Positions 48,731-57,455 of a DNA stretch of 64,000 nt are shown here, piece after piece. A program made the translations under genes and the position numbers. Position 1 is the stretch's first letter; the number at the start of each line of letters is the position of its first letter. The notes under the pieces are model-generated. The model was given only the letters and a program-made list of their open reading frames with translations, was not told the origin of the DNA and did no database searches. The stretch spans positions 1,572,637 through 1,636,636 of the forward strand of contig CAWBNY010000003.1 in the NCBI GenBank assembly GCA_963790325.1, read 5' to 3'. Origin of the DNA: JAXDMK01 sp963790325 (lineage in GTDB: Bacteria > Actinomycetota > Acidimicrobiia > Acidimicrobiales > AC-14).

Positions 48731-51700
48731 ATGGCAGCGCCGGAGTTCGACGTGGTGGCGGTGGTGGGCTCGGCCGGGGGCGTGGAGCCCCTGACCGACA
48801 TCCTGCGCGGCCTCGGTCCCGAGTTCCCGGCCCCGGTGGTGGTCGTCCAGCACCTTCCGGACGAGGGCCGGGCGCTGGCGTCGATCCTCCGCCGCCGCGT
48901 CCGGCTGCCGGTGATGTGGGCGGTCGAGGGTCACAAGCTGGAGGCCGGCTTCGTCCTCCTGTGCCCACCGGCGACCGGCCTGGTGGTCCTCCCCGACGGC
49001 ACCCTGTCGGTCGTGGCCCCGGTGCAGCCCCAGGACCGCCCCTTCGACATGCTCCTCGAGTCCCTGGCCGAGACCCACCCGAGCCGGACCCTGGCCGTGG
49101 TCCTGGCCGGCGGCGGTCGGGACGGGGCCGCCGGCGCCCGGGCGGTCACCGCCGCGGGGGGGATGGTGGTGGCCGAGGAGTCCCCCCTCCCGAGCGCCGC
49201 CGTCGCCGCCGGGGCGGTCGACCTGGTGCTCCCCCGGGAGGAGATCGCCGCCCTCCTCCTCGACCTCGTCGGCCACGGTGCCCGCCCGCCAACCCTGCCC
49301 GACGAGGCGGGGGCGATGGCCCGCGTCTTCGTCGGCGACACGCCCGCGGCCGCCCACCTGCGGGCCGTCGACTGGCCGTCCTCCCCGTTGGGAGCGGTGG
49401 CGACGTGGCCGGCGAGCCTGGGTGCGGCGGTGCGCACCATGCTCGACCACCCCCTGCCGGTCATCGTCCACTGGGGCCCGGACCTGATCGTCCTGCCCAA
49501 CGACGCCTCCCGGGCCCTGTTGGGCGCCGAGTTCGCCCGGGTCGCAGGCCGGCCCCTCGGCGAGGCGTGGCCGGCCAACCTCCCCGCCCATCTCGACGTG
49601 CTCGAGACGGGCCGGCCCCGGGTGGTGGAGGACGCCCCCTTCCTCGTCGACGGCCGGGAGGTCTTCCTCACCACCGCCCTCACCGTCCTGCGGGGGGACC
49701 AGGGCGGTCTGGCCGGCACCATGTCGACCGCGGTCGACACCACCGGCCGCGTCCTCGGCCGGCGCCAGGACGACATCCTCCACCGCCTCCAGGTGGGCGC
49801 CTCGGGCGCGACCACGTTGGTCGAGGCGGCCGAGCGGGCGGTCGCCGTCCTCGCGTCCGACGTCGGACTGGTCCCCTTCGCCCTCGTCTACCTCCTCGAC
49901 GGCCCCCGCCGGCGGGCCCAGCTGGCAGCCGCGACCGGCCTGGAGGCGGGCGGTCCGGCTGCTCCCCGGACGATGACCCTGGCCGACGACGACGAGGTGT
50001 GGCCGGTCGACGCCGTCACCCACCAGGCCTCGGCGGTGGTGGTGGGCGGGCCGGTCCCCGCCCTCGTCCTCCCCCTGCGCCTGGGCCGCGACGAGCGGGC
50101 GGCGGGCGTCGTCGTCCTCGGCGTCAGCCCCGGACGCCCCCTCGACCCCGTCCACCGCGCCTTCCTCGACGACGTGGGGGGGCGCGTGGCGGCCGTCCTG
50201 GCCGAGGCCCGGTCCCGCCAGCAGGAGCAGGCCCGCCTCGACACGGCGGCCGAGGCCGACCGGGCCAAGACCGAGTTCTTCGCCGACGTCAGCCACGAGT
50301 TCCGCACCCCCCTCACCCTCCTCCTCGGACCCCTCGAGGCGGCCCTGACCCAGGCCGGCGACCTGCCCCCGGCCGTGGCCGCCGACCTCGACCTGGCCCA
50401 CCGCAGCGCCCTGCGGCTGCTGCGCATGGTCCAGTCCCTCCTCGACTTCTCCCAGGCCGAGACCGGGCGCCGGCGGGGCTCGTTCGGACCCACCGACCTG
50501 TCGGCCCTCACCCGGGACGTGGTCGGCGTGTTCCGGGGAGCGGCCGACGCCGCCGGCCTCCAGCTGGTGGTCGACTGCCCGCCCCTGCCCGAGACGGTGT
50601 GGGTCGACCCCGTCATGTGGGAGCGGATCGTCTCCAACCTCCTGTCCAACGCCCTCAAGTTCACCCTCCGGGGCGGGATCACCGTCAGCCTGCGACTGCT
50701 CCCGCTGCACGCCGAGCTGGTCGTGGTCGACACCGGCTCCGGCATCCCCGAGGCCGACGTCCCCCACGTGTTCGAGCGCTTCCACCGGGCCGAGGGGGTG
50801 CCGGCCCGGACCCGGGAGGGCACCGGGATCGGCCTGGCCCTGGTCGACGACCTCGTCCGCCTCCACCACGGGCGGGTGCGGGTGCAGAGCCGCCTGGGCG
50901 AGGGCTCGACGTTCACCGTCTGGATCCCCCGGGGCCGGCGCCTGGAGCTCGGCCTCCCCGACCCGGGCGCCGCCGCCGGTGCCGCCGACCGGCTGGCGCT
51001 GGCCCAGGCCCACGCCGACGAGGCCCTGACCTGGTCGACCACCGCCGGCGACGCGGCCGATCCCGACCGCCGCCAGCCGGTGGTGGCGCCGGTCAACGCC
51101 CGGTGGGGGCGGATCCTGGTGGTCGACGACAACTCCGACCTGCGGGCCTACCTGCGCCGCCTCCTGGCCCGGCACTGGGAGGTCGACGTGGCCGCCGACG
51201 GCATCGAGGCCCGGGCCCGGATCGCCGGCGCCCGGCCCCCCGACCTGGTGGTGGCCGACGTGATGATGCCCGAGGTCGACGGGCTCGAGCTCCTGAGCCA
51301 CCTGCGGGGCGAGGTCCCGGTCATCCTCCTCTCGGCTCGGGCCGGCGAGGACGACGTGGTCGCCGGCCTGGAGGCGGGCGCCGACGACTACATCGTCAAG
51401 CCCTTCTCGTCCCGGGAGCTGGTGGCCCGGGTGGGCGCCCTCCTGGAGCTGACCCGGCTGCGGCGGCAACGGGACCAGGCCGTCCGCATCGGCGACGACC
51501 GCCTCCAGCTCGCCCTCGGGACGTCGGGCTTCGTCGCCTTCGAGCTCGACACCGTCACCGGCGAGGTCACCGTCCTCGGCGGTGACCCCTCCGTTCTGGA
51601 GGGCGTCGACGAGGACGACCTGGCCCAGCACCTCGCCGCCCTCGACCCGTCGTCGGCCCGGACCGAACCCCTCGACACCGCCGGCGGCGGGGTGCGCTGG

Positions 51701-52396
51701 ATCCGCTCCGTCGCCCACCGCCTCCCCGACGCTCCCGGTCGCCTGTTCGGCGTCTCCACCGACGTCACCACCCGCCACCAGGTCGAGGAGCGCCTGGCCG
51801 AGGCCACCCGCCAACTCCAGTCCGACATCGACGTCATGGTCCGCTACCAGGCCCTGAGCAGCCGCTTGGCGGTGCGACCTCCGTCGGAGCCGATCGAGTC
51901 GCTCCTCACCGACATCCTCGACGCGGTCGTCGAGCTCCACCGGGCCGACGGCGGTGCGATCGAGCTCTACGACCCGGAGACGACGCGGCCGGGAACGATC
52001 TGGCCGGCCGCCTTCGTGACCCGGGGCACCCCTCCCGACGGCGCCGACGCCGAACCCGTCGAACTGGTCGACGCCACCGGCGAAGCGGTCGGCGCCATCA
52101 CCATCTCGTCCCGTCGCCTAGCCCGATCCGACCTCGAAAGGCGGCTGGCCGAGCTCTACCTCCGGCAGGCGGTGACCGCGATGACGTCGGTGAAGTTTGC
52201 GACCCGGTCAGGCGCAGGCGCCGGCAGGCCCGGCGTTGCTTCCGAGGAGGCCGCCGAGGAGGCCGCCGACCAGACCGGTGGTGAGGAGGCTGCCGACCCC
52301 GCTCCGGCAGACGCCGAGGAGGTGGGTGTTGACGGCCTGGATCTGGCCGACGATGACGGCGGTGTCGGCCCGGACGGTGGTGAGGTTGGCCGGTGA
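48731..52396 (+). CDS. CheB-containing hybrid sensor histidine kinase
   Basis: 1221 residues, ATG 48731. Domains in order: CheB-type methylesterase (about 5-180) with catalytic Ser in GSAGGVE, His in VVVQHLPDEG and Asp in LAGGGRDGAAG; PAS-like (200-330); GAF (345-490); HisKA with phospho-His in DVSHEFRTPLTLLL (about 520); HATPase with RIVSNLLSNALKFT (about 635), DTGSGIPE and GTGIGLALV; receiver with ILVVDDNSDLRAYL and Asp in VADVMMPEVDG (about 840); a second PAS (910-1030) and GAF (1040-1150). No CheR partner or chemotaxis genes nearby. The last 60 residues are antisense to the next gene, so the true end may be near 52200. Confidence 0.85.
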   Translation: MAAPEFDVVAVVGSAGGVEPLTDILRGLGPEFPAPVVVVQHLPDEGRALASILRRRVRLPVMWAVEGHKLEAGFVLLCPPATGLVVLPDGTLSVVAPVQPQDRPFDMLLESLAETHPSRTLAVVLAGGGRDGAAGARAVTAAGGMVVAEESPLPSAAVAAGAVDLVLPREEIAALLLDLVGHGARPPTLPDEAGAMARVFVGDTPAAAHLRAVDWPSSPLGAVATWPASLGAAVRTMLDHPLPVIVHWGPDLIVLPNDASRALLGAEFARVAGRPLGEAWPANLPAHLDVLETGRPRVVEDAPFLVDGREVFLTTALTVLRGDQGGLAGTMSTAVDTTGRVLGRRQDDILHRLQVGASGATTLVEAAERAVAVLASDVGLVPFALVYLLDGPRRRAQLAAATGLEAGGPAAPRTMTLADDDEVWPVDAVTHQASAVVVGGPVPALVLPLRLGRDERAAGVVVLGVSPGRPLDPVHRAFLDDVGGRVAAVLAEARSRQQEQARLDTAAEADRAKTEFFADVSHEFRTPLTLLLGPLEAALTQAGDLPPAVAADLDLAHRSALRLLRMVQSLLDFSQAETGRRRGSFGPTDLSALTRDVVGVFRGAADAAGLQLVVDCPPLPETVWVDPVMWERIVSNLLSNALKFTLRGGITVSLRLLPLHAELVVVDTGSGIPEADVPHVFERFHRAEGVPARTREGTGIGLALVDDLVRLHHGRVRVQSRLGEGSTFTVWIPRGRRLELGLPDPGAAAGAADRLALAQAHADEALTWSTTAGDAADPDRRQPVVAPVNARWGRILVVDDNSDLRAYLRRLLARHWEVDVAADGIEARARIAGARPPDLVVADVMMPEVDGLELLSHLRGEVPVILLSARAGEDDVVAGLEAGADDYIVKPFSSRELVARVGALLELTRLRRQRDQAVRIGDDRLQLALGTSGFVAFELDTVTGEVTVLGGDPSVLEGVDEDDLAQHLAALDPSSARTEPLDTAGGGVRWIRSVAHRLPDAPGRLFGVSTDVTTRHQVEERLAEATRQLQSDIDVMVRYQALSSRLAVRPPSEPIESLLTDILDAVVELHRADGGAIELYDPETTRPGTIWPAAFVTRGTPPDGADAEPVELVDATGEAVGAITISSRRLARSDLERRLAELYLRQAVTAMTSVKFATRSGAGAGRPGVASEEAAEEAADQTGGEEAADPAPADAEEVGVDGLDLADDDGGVGPDGGEVGR

Positions 52397-52981
52397 TGTC
52401 CCGAACGGACCAACCGTGCCGCCGGCGGAGGCGCCGTTGACGACCTGCGAGTTGGCCCCGTTGATGCGGGCGATGCGCTGGTGGATGTCCTGGACGCCGA
52501 GGTTGTCGCCCGGCTCGTCGGCGTCGACCAGGGTCGAGCTGATGTCGCCCACCGTCCCCAGCACCGTCTGCAGGGCGCCGGCGGTGTCGGCCAGGGAGGC
52601 GTCGGTCTGGGAGAGCTTGTCGCTGATCGTCGACAGGGCGCCCACGATGGTGTCGGCCTGGGCCGGGATGGGCTTGAGGGCCCCGTCGATGGCGCCCAGT
52701 GAGCTGTTGATGCTGTCGACGTGGGTCGGCAGGCCGAGGGCGTTGGAACCCGCCCCGCCCACCTCACGGGACACCGTCCCCAGGTTGCCGTTGATGTCGG
52801 CCAGGGAGTTGGTGATGACGGTCAGGTAGCCGACCACCACGAGGGTGACCGCGCACAGCAGCCCGACCCACACCCGCATCCACTTGGCCAGGTACGCCCG
52901 ATCGGAATCCTTGGCCCTGAGCGTGGGCGCCGGCGCCGAAGCGGATGACGTCGCCCGCCTGGTTGAGGTGACGGAAACCAC
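52208..52981 (-). CDS. membrane-anchored coiled-coil protein
   Basis: 257 residues from GTG 52981 (AAGGAG seven bases upstream). One membrane helix at about 36-58 (VWVGLLCAVTLVVVGYLTVI) after a short cytoplasmic N-terminus. The outer part is a long helical coil with repeated Ser/Asp/Leu heptads (LKPIPAQADTIVGALSTISD, LADTAGALQTVLGTVGDIS), ending in a Gly/Leu-rich GLVGGLLGGLLGS tail. Resembles small actinobacterial surface proteins with no known role. Its 3' 189 nt are antisense to the histidine kinase frame. Confidence 0.72.
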   Translation of the reverse strand: MVSVTSTRRATSSASAPAPTLRAKDSDRAYLAKWMRVWVGLLCAVTLVVVGYLTVITNSLADINGNLGTVSREVGGAGSNALGLPTHVDSINSSLGAIDGALKPIPAQADTIVGALSTISDKLSQTDASLADTAGALQTVLGTVGDISSTLVDADEPGDNLGVQDIHQRIARINGANSQVVNGASAGGTVGPFGTSPANLTTVRADTAVIVGQIQAVNTHLLGVCRSGVGSLLTTGLVGGLLGGLLGSNAGPAGACA

Positions 52982-53121
52982 GAGCTGGCTCCTTCCCTAC
53001 GGGCCAACGTGCTGGAGTGCTGGCCAGACGGGAGAAAGATAGTCCCACTCGGGGTGGTCGTGCTCGTTTGCCGTCACCGCGCGACCGCGGTGGGTGGCCA
53101 ACCGCTCGATGGGCCCTTCGA

Positions 53122-54273
53122 TCAGCTGCCCTTGGCGATGTCCTCGAGCAGCGGAACCGCCTCCACGGCCGGAGGCAGTCGGCCGATGTGGTCCGCCATC
53201 GCCGCCGCCGAGGTGCGGTAGTAGTCCTCGCCGAGCAGCCGCCGGAGGGCGTCGGCGAGCCCCCCGATCGCCCCCGGTCCCCCCTCCAGGGCGATGCCCG
53301 CGCCCACCGCCTCCACCCGGGCCGCGTTGTGGGGCTGGTCGGCGAAGAGGGGGACGACCACCTGGGGGACGCCCGCGGCCAGTCCCGCCAGCGTGGTCCC
53401 GAACCCGCCGTGGCCGACCATGGCCGAGGCGCGGGGCATGATGTCGGCCTGCGCCCACCACCGCTCGACGTGGACGTTCGGGGGCAGGGCGCCGAGGACT
53501 TCGGGATCGCCACCACTGCCGAGGGTGAGCAAGACCCGCACCGGCAGGTCGGCGACGGCGGCCACGACCGCCTGGTACAGCATCGGGAACAGGCCGAGGT
53601 CGGCCGCCACCGACCCGAAGGTCACGTAGACCAGCGGGTCGGACGCGTGGGGCTCCGGCCACCAGCCCGCGGGGAGGGGGGCCGGGTTGGCGGGCGACTC
53701 GTCCCGGAAGCGCCGGGTGTCGCTCGGCGCGGTGGCGGCCCCCTCGAAGGCGAACGGGAGCAGCGTGAACCGGGGCGCGGCGCGCAGGGCGGCGACGCCC
53801 CCGGGGGAGCTGAGCTCGGCGAGGGGTGCCTCCAGGGCGGGAAGGACGGCGTCCTCGAAGGCGGCGAGGCTGACGGCGACCTGGGCATGGGGGATGCCCA
53901 TCCGGTCGGCCACGACGAAGGACGCGTACTCGCTCGCCTCCCGCAGCACGAGGTCGGGCCGCCACCGGGCGACGACCTCCTGGACACCGGGCAGGGCCGC
54001 TTTGGCGTCGATCCGCCCGAAGACCTCGCTCACCACGATCAGGTTGCCCTCGTGGTTGGAGAGGCCCGGCAGCCGGGCGAACACCGCTCCCAGCTCCTCC
54101 GGCGACGCGTCGGCGAACGGGTGGTGGGCGAAGCCGGCCCGTTCGACGGTGGCCGCGAACGAGGCCGGGGCCGCGACCAGCACGTCGTGCCCCTGGACGA
54201 CGAGGGCCCGGGCGAACGGCAGGAGGGGCCCGAAGTGGCCGGCCCCGGCGGTGGTGGAGACGAGGACGCGCAT
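53122..54273 (-). CDS. MGT/UGT-family glycosyltransferase (GT1-like)
   Basis: 383 residues. N-terminal MRVLVSTTAGAGHFGPLLPF and a sugar-nucleotide domain with VYVTFGSVA, then the C-terminal signature HVERWWAQADIMPRASAMVG, HGGFGTTLAGLAAGVPQVVV and PLFADQPHNAARV typical of macrolide/natural-product glycosyltransferases. It transfers sugar from an NDP-sugar to a small lipophilic acceptor, not identifiable here. The start ATG at 54273 begins exactly at the conserved strand; ATG 54285 adds four residues. The nearest genes show no biosynthetic cluster for an acceptor. Confidence 0.9.
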   Translation of the reverse strand: MRVLVSTTAGAGHFGPLLPFARALVVQGHDVLVAAPASFAATVERAGFAHHPFADASPEELGAVFARLPGLSNHEGNLIVVSEVFGRIDAKAALPGVQEVVARWRPDLVLREASEYASFVVADRMGIPHAQVAVSLAAFEDAVLPALEAPLAELSSPGGVAALRAAPRFTLLPFAFEGAATAPSDTRRFRDESPANPAPLPAGWWPEPHASDPLVYVTFGSVAADLGLFPMLYQAVVAAVADLPVRVLLTLGSGGDPEVLGALPPNVHVERWWAQADIMPRASAMVGHGGFGTTLAGLAAGVPQVVVPLFADQPHNAARVEAVGAGIALEGGPGAIGGLADALRRLLGEDYYRTSAAAMADHIGRLPPAVEAVPLLEDIAKGS

Positions 54274-54391
54274 CCGGCCGAGCATAGAGAAGCCCACCGA
54301 CCCCGCCCCGCCGGGAGATCCACGATCCCGGCCCTCACGCCCCCGGACCCGTCCCGGCCCGACCGCCCTGTTATCCCGTAGTTTCCTTCTC

Positions 54392-55081
54392 GTGAACCGC
54401 ACGGCAACCTTGGCCGCCGCGCCGGTGGCGGTGTGGCTGGCAGCGGCGGCCATGGGTGTGTGGTGGCCGGGCGGCTTCTACTACCTCGTTGCCGAGGACG
54501 GGGTGTTCGAGTGGATCCAAGTGGGAGCGTTCGCGGTGGCCGCCGCCGGCCTCGGGGCGGTGGCGGTGCTCATCCGGGGAGTGAGCGTGGCCGGGGCGGT
54601 GGCGGCCGCGCTCGGCTGCGCCCTGTTCGTGGTCGTCGTCGGCGAGGAGTTGGCGTGGGGCCAACGGGCGTTGGGGGTGAGCGTGCCCGCCATCGAACGG
54701 GTCAACGACCAGGGCGACGTCACCCTCCACAACGTCGGCCCCGGCCTGGAGCTGTCCAACCTGGGCATCGTCGGGCTCGCCCTCGCCGGCGCCCTCGCCC
54801 GCCCGGCCGCCAGACGGTGGGCCGACCGCGCCGGCCGGCAGGTCCGGAAGGAGTTCCTGCCACCAACGTTCCTCACGTCCTGGTTCGCCATGGTCGCCGC
54901 CGTCACCGCCGTCCGGGTCGTGTGGCAGTCCCCGCCGACCAGGATCGCCAAGTTCAGCGAGGTGGCCGAGCTCACCGTCGCCCTCGCCGCCGCCATCACG
55001 GCCGTCACGCTGGTCCGGGCGACGCTCCGTCTTCGGGCACGGGATCACGTTCGGACCGGCCTGTTCGGTTACGAACCATGA
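54392..55081 (+). CDS. multi-pass membrane protein with EELAWGQR motif
   Basis: 229 residues from GTG 54392. About six membrane segments: residues 6-26, 44-64, 68-90, 122-142, 165-185 and 195-212. Between the third and fourth lies GEELAWGQRALGVSVPAIER followed by NDQGDVTLHNVGPGLELSNL, a conserved polar block of a bacterial membrane-protein family of unknown role. It is divergent from the glycosyltransferase, 119 nt between starts. The final region is polar. Function unknown. Confidence 0.75.
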   Translation: MNRTATLAAAPVAVWLAAAAMGVWWPGGFYYLVAEDGVFEWIQVGAFAVAAAGLGAVAVLIRGVSVAGAVAAALGCALFVVVVGEELAWGQRALGVSVPAIERVNDQGDVTLHNVGPGLELSNLGIVGLALAGALARPAARRWADRAGRQVRKEFLPPTFLTSWFAMVAAVTAVRVVWQSPPTRIAKFSEVAELTVALAAAITAVTLVRATLRLRARDHVRTGLFGYEP

Positions 55082-55172
55082 GTCGTCTGGCGCTACTCGT
55101 ACGCGTCGGCTCGGGCTGAAGGCGGGACCTCGCCGGTCGGAGCGCCCGATCCGTGCCGCGGCACTATATCGC

Positions 55173-55200
55173 TTGACATTATATCGCTACATGATAGATA
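55173..55200 (+). promoter_or_regulatory. leaderless-type promoter of the PadR gene with repeated ATATCGCT boxes
   Basis: TTGACA (55173-55178), a 16-nt spacer and TAGATA (55195-55200) place transcription start almost at the GTG of the PadR gene (55208), implying a leaderless mRNA. ATATCGCT occurs twice (at 55166 and 55181), and CACTAT/ATAGTG arms flank the whole box, a plausible operator for self-repression. The AT-rich block stands out from the GC-rich surroundings. Confidence 0.65.
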
Positions 55201-55207
55201 GTGAAGC

Positions 55208-55558
55208 GTGGCCGATGTCGACCCCTCGTCGTTCCTCCCGCTCCCACAGGCCCAGTTCCACGTCCTGGTGGCCCTCACCGAAGGCGAGCGGCACGGGTAC
55301 GCGATCATGCAGGCGGTCGAGAACTCCTCGGACGGGATCGTTCGCATGGGGCCGGCGACCCTGTACGGGACCCTGAAGAAGCTCGTCGACAAGGGCCTGG
55401 TGGAGGAGATGCCGCATCGGCCTGAGCCTGATGACGATCAGCGTCGGCGGTACTACCGGCTGACCGGCCTCGGCCAGCGGGTCTGCACCGCCGAAGCAGA
55501 TCGGCTGGCGAACCTCGTGCGGATCTCCCGCTTCAACCTGCGTCCGGGGACGGTTTGA
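55208..55558 (+). CDS. PadR-family transcriptional regulator
   Basis: 116 residues from GTG 55208. Winged helix with FHVLVALTEGERHGYAIMQA, GIVRMGPATLYGTLKKLVDK and LVEEMPHRPEPDDDQRRRYY, followed by LTGLGQRVCTAEADRLANLV, the PadR layout. PadR repressors usually bind their own promoter and a neighbouring transporter or membrane-protein operon, releasing on binding a small molecule. Here the membrane protein gene starts 3 nt after the stop. There is probably no 5' leader. Confidence 0.9.
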   Translation: MADVDPSSFLPLPQAQFHVLVALTEGERHGYAIMQAVENSSDGIVRMGPATLYGTLKKLVDKGLVEEMPHRPEPDDDQRRRYYRLTGLGQRVCTAEADRLANLVRISRFNLRPGTV

Positions 55559-55561
55559 GCG

Positions 55562-56143
55562 ATGCCCGCACCTCACCCGATCTACCGGTCGCTGGTCCAC
55601 CTTTACCCCGGCAGCTTCCGCTCCCATTACGGCGACGACCTCGTGCAGCAGTTCGCCGACCTGGTCCGCGACCGAGGGGCCCGAGCTGCGTGGGCCCGAA
55701 CCAGCGTCGATCTGATGGTCACCGTTCCCCGTTACCGACTGGAGACGATCATGAATGAGCAGCACGGCGTGACGACCGTCAACATCGGCATAACCCTTCT
55801 TGCGGTGGGCGGCGCCGTCGGCGTGCTCACGGGTCTGTATCCGGGGATTGTGCCGTTCATCGTCGCCTTCGGCCTCGCCGTCGCCCAGCGCAGCACCCTC
55901 GCCCGAGCCATCCGCACCCCCGATTCGCATCGCCGCCGCCGCCGGCTGGACATCGCCGCGGTCCTCGCCGTGGTCTTCCTGGCCTCGTACGTCAGCTTGT
56001 CGAGCAAAGACCGCTGGGCGGGCGGGGAGCAGATGCTGATAGCCATCGGGGTACCCGCGATGGTCGGGGCGGTCGTCTTCCTCATCGCCGGGCTTCTCAC
56101 CCCGAGATCACCAGGCGGCCACCCTGCCCCACCGATAGCCTGA
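55562..56143 (+). CDS. membrane protein co-transcribed with PadR
   Basis: 193 residues. The N-terminal motif IYRSLVHLYPGSFRSHYGDD followed by LVQQFADLVRDRGARAAW is often found in proteins paired with PadR regulators. About four membrane helices follow (roughly 76-92, 94-112, 130-147 and 160-178). The pairing suggests PadR controls this protein, and it may be a small-molecule or stress-responsive membrane factor. ATG at 55562, 3 nt after the PadR stop. Confidence 0.75.
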   Translation: MPAPHPIYRSLVHLYPGSFRSHYGDDLVQQFADLVRDRGARAAWARTSVDLMVTVPRYRLETIMNEQHGVTTVNIGITLLAVGGAVGVLTGLYPGIVPFIVAFGLAVAQRSTLARAIRTPDSHRRRRRLDIAAVLAVVFLASYVSLSSKDRWAGGEQMLIAIGVPAMVGAVVFLIAGLLTPRSPGGHPAPPIA

Positions 56144-56167
56144 CTCGACGCCGCTGGCGAGCAGAGG

Positions 56168-56521
56168 GTGGTTGCAAGAGCGGCCACACCACCGGCGGGA
56201 CGGAGCGGGGCAACTCGCCTCCATCTGCTTGCAGAGGTCGGGCCGTTGCTAGACGAGCCCCATACCCGGCAGTTGTCGGGGAAGCTGCGGGAGTTGCGAT
56301 TCCGGCTTGTCCGGCCAGCCGTGGCGGATCACCTACTTCATGCCCGGGCCGACACGGCGGATCGTGATGCTGACTGTGTTCGCCAAGACCCGGCGCCAGG
56401 AGCGTCGCCAGATCGCCCGAGCGGTCGCAGCCATGAACCGGTGCGTGGCCGAGGGTCATACGGCCGAGGAGGACGGTCGGTCACGAAGTCCGGGGGTCGA
56501 TCCGGACCGAGAAGCTGGAAT
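56168..56521 (+). pseudogene. frameshifted HigB/RelE-type toxin
   Basis: The first frame encodes HLLAEVGPLLDEPHTRQLSG and KLRELRFRL. The sequence then continues, one frame over, as SGQPWRITYFMPGPTRRIVM, LTVFAKTRRQERRQIARAV and EGHTAEED. Together these are the core of a HigB-like mRNA interferase (QPWRITYF is the signature). Removing one T in CGGCTTGTCC near 56303 would restore the frame. The N-terminus is also poorly conserved, and the second frame runs past the antitoxin start to 56639. The toxin is therefore probably inactive, unless the shift is a sequence error. It sits directly before its antitoxin. Confidence 0.72.
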
Positions 56522-56523
56522 CG

Positions 56524-56784
56524 ATGACGACTCAGGAGCGCCGTCGCTGCGACCAGCGCCAGGCGGAGATCGGCCGCGCCGTGCGGCTGGGCCGGGACGT
56601 GAAGGCTCGGCGGGAGGCCGCCGGACTGTCGCAGCGTGAGTTGGCGGACATCGTCGAAATCCGCCAAACCAACATCGCTCGCCTCGAAGCGGGCGACGTG
56701 GTCCCTACCATCTGCACCCTGGATCGGATCGCCGATGCGCTCGGGCTCACCCTCGAAGTCGGATTCTCGGCGACATCGGGCTGA
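56524..56784 (+). CDS. XRE-family antitoxin (HigA-like)
   Basis: 86 residues, ATG 56524. Helix-turn-helix spans about residues 33-70: GLSQRELADIVEIRQTNIAR, LEAGDVVPTICTLDRIADAL, followed by GLTLEVGFS. The N-terminal 25 residues are charged and helical (RQAEIGRAVRLGRDVKARRE). Antitoxin and autorepressor of the HigB-like toxin encoded just upstream. As the toxin is frameshifted, the antitoxin may persist as a solo repressor or protect against related toxins. Confidence 0.85.
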   Translation: MTTQERRRCDQRQAEIGRAVRLGRDVKARREAAGLSQRELADIVEIRQTNIARLEAGDVVPTICTLDRIADALGLTLEVGFSATSG

Positions 56785-56966
56785 TCCGTCGTCGCGAAAC
56801 CGAAGTCCAAAGGCACCCACAGAGGGATGACCGGAGAGACCGGCGATGGCCGTTCCGCACCCTCCACGGCCCGCCAATCCCTGGCACGCTCTGGCACGGA
56901 TCTGGCCCGCCGGACCGGTCACCCAGGCATCCAAGGCGGTCACATAGCCTCTGACCGGGACTTTTG

Positions 56967-57011
56967 TGGTGGTCGGGACCGGCGTCGATCCGGTGACCTC
57001 GCGCTTTTCAG
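56967..57011 (-). other. 3' half of tRNA-Phe: attachment site (att) of an integrated element
   Basis: Read on the minus strand: anticodon loop CTGAAAA (Phe, GAA), 3' anticodon stem GCGCG, variable loop AGGTC, T-arm ACCGG/CCGGT with loop ATCGACG, acceptor CCCGACC, discriminator A and CCA. The 5' half of the tRNA is missing: the bases before the loop (TACAA) do not pair. Tyrosine integrases target this part of tRNA genes, duplicating it at the far end of the element. Orientation puts the element on the high-coordinate side. Otherwise 56785-57155 holds no gene I can support. Confidence 0.75.
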
Positions 57012-57155
57012 TTGTACCCATGCGTGACGGCCCGTATTTTCTTGTGCCGCACAAGCCGCAAACATGCAGGTCAGAGGCACTATCCGGAAAATGCCGTCAC
57101 TCGCCGGCACGCACCGTCCGCGGGATCCTCGCGGGATTTTCGCGGGACGCGCCCT

Positions 57156-57452
57156 TCACTGCACCCGACGCCGTGCAGGAGTCTGACCCCGCCGATCGAT
57201 CGACGCGAGGACGCCAATCATCTGCGCCCGACCTATCGGTCGTGCGGCAACAGATCGCCAGGGGGGGCGCACGCTGGACCATCTCGGACGGAGGGGCACT
57301 CGTTGCGCCGCACGAAGCGCCTCGACTTCTCCTCGTAGACGATGAATCTCGGCGACGAGGCGATAACCGACTCCGCCCGCCAGGGTGGGAGAAAGTGCCA
57401 GGGATCGCTCCACCTGGGCAAGCTCCTCGTCGCCCATGAGTGAGTCGCTCAC
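57156..57452 (-). CDS. hypothetical protein at the element end
   Basis: 98 residues from GTG 57452 (ATG 57437 in frame). The first half is a convincing helix (MGDEELAQVERSLALSPTLA, then VGYRLVAEIHRLRGEVEALR); the remainder is Arg/Pro-rich and less convincing, so the gene could be shorter in reality or disrupted. It starts just downstream of the palindrome at 57456-57471. First gene inside the tRNA-Phe island. No family recognised. Confidence 0.42.
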   Translation of the reverse strand: MSDSLMGDEELAQVERSLALSPTLAGGVGYRLVAEIHRLRGEVEALRAAQRVPLRPRWSSVRPPWRSVAARPIGRAQMIGVLASIDRRGQTPARRRVQ

Positions 57453-57455
57453 GCT

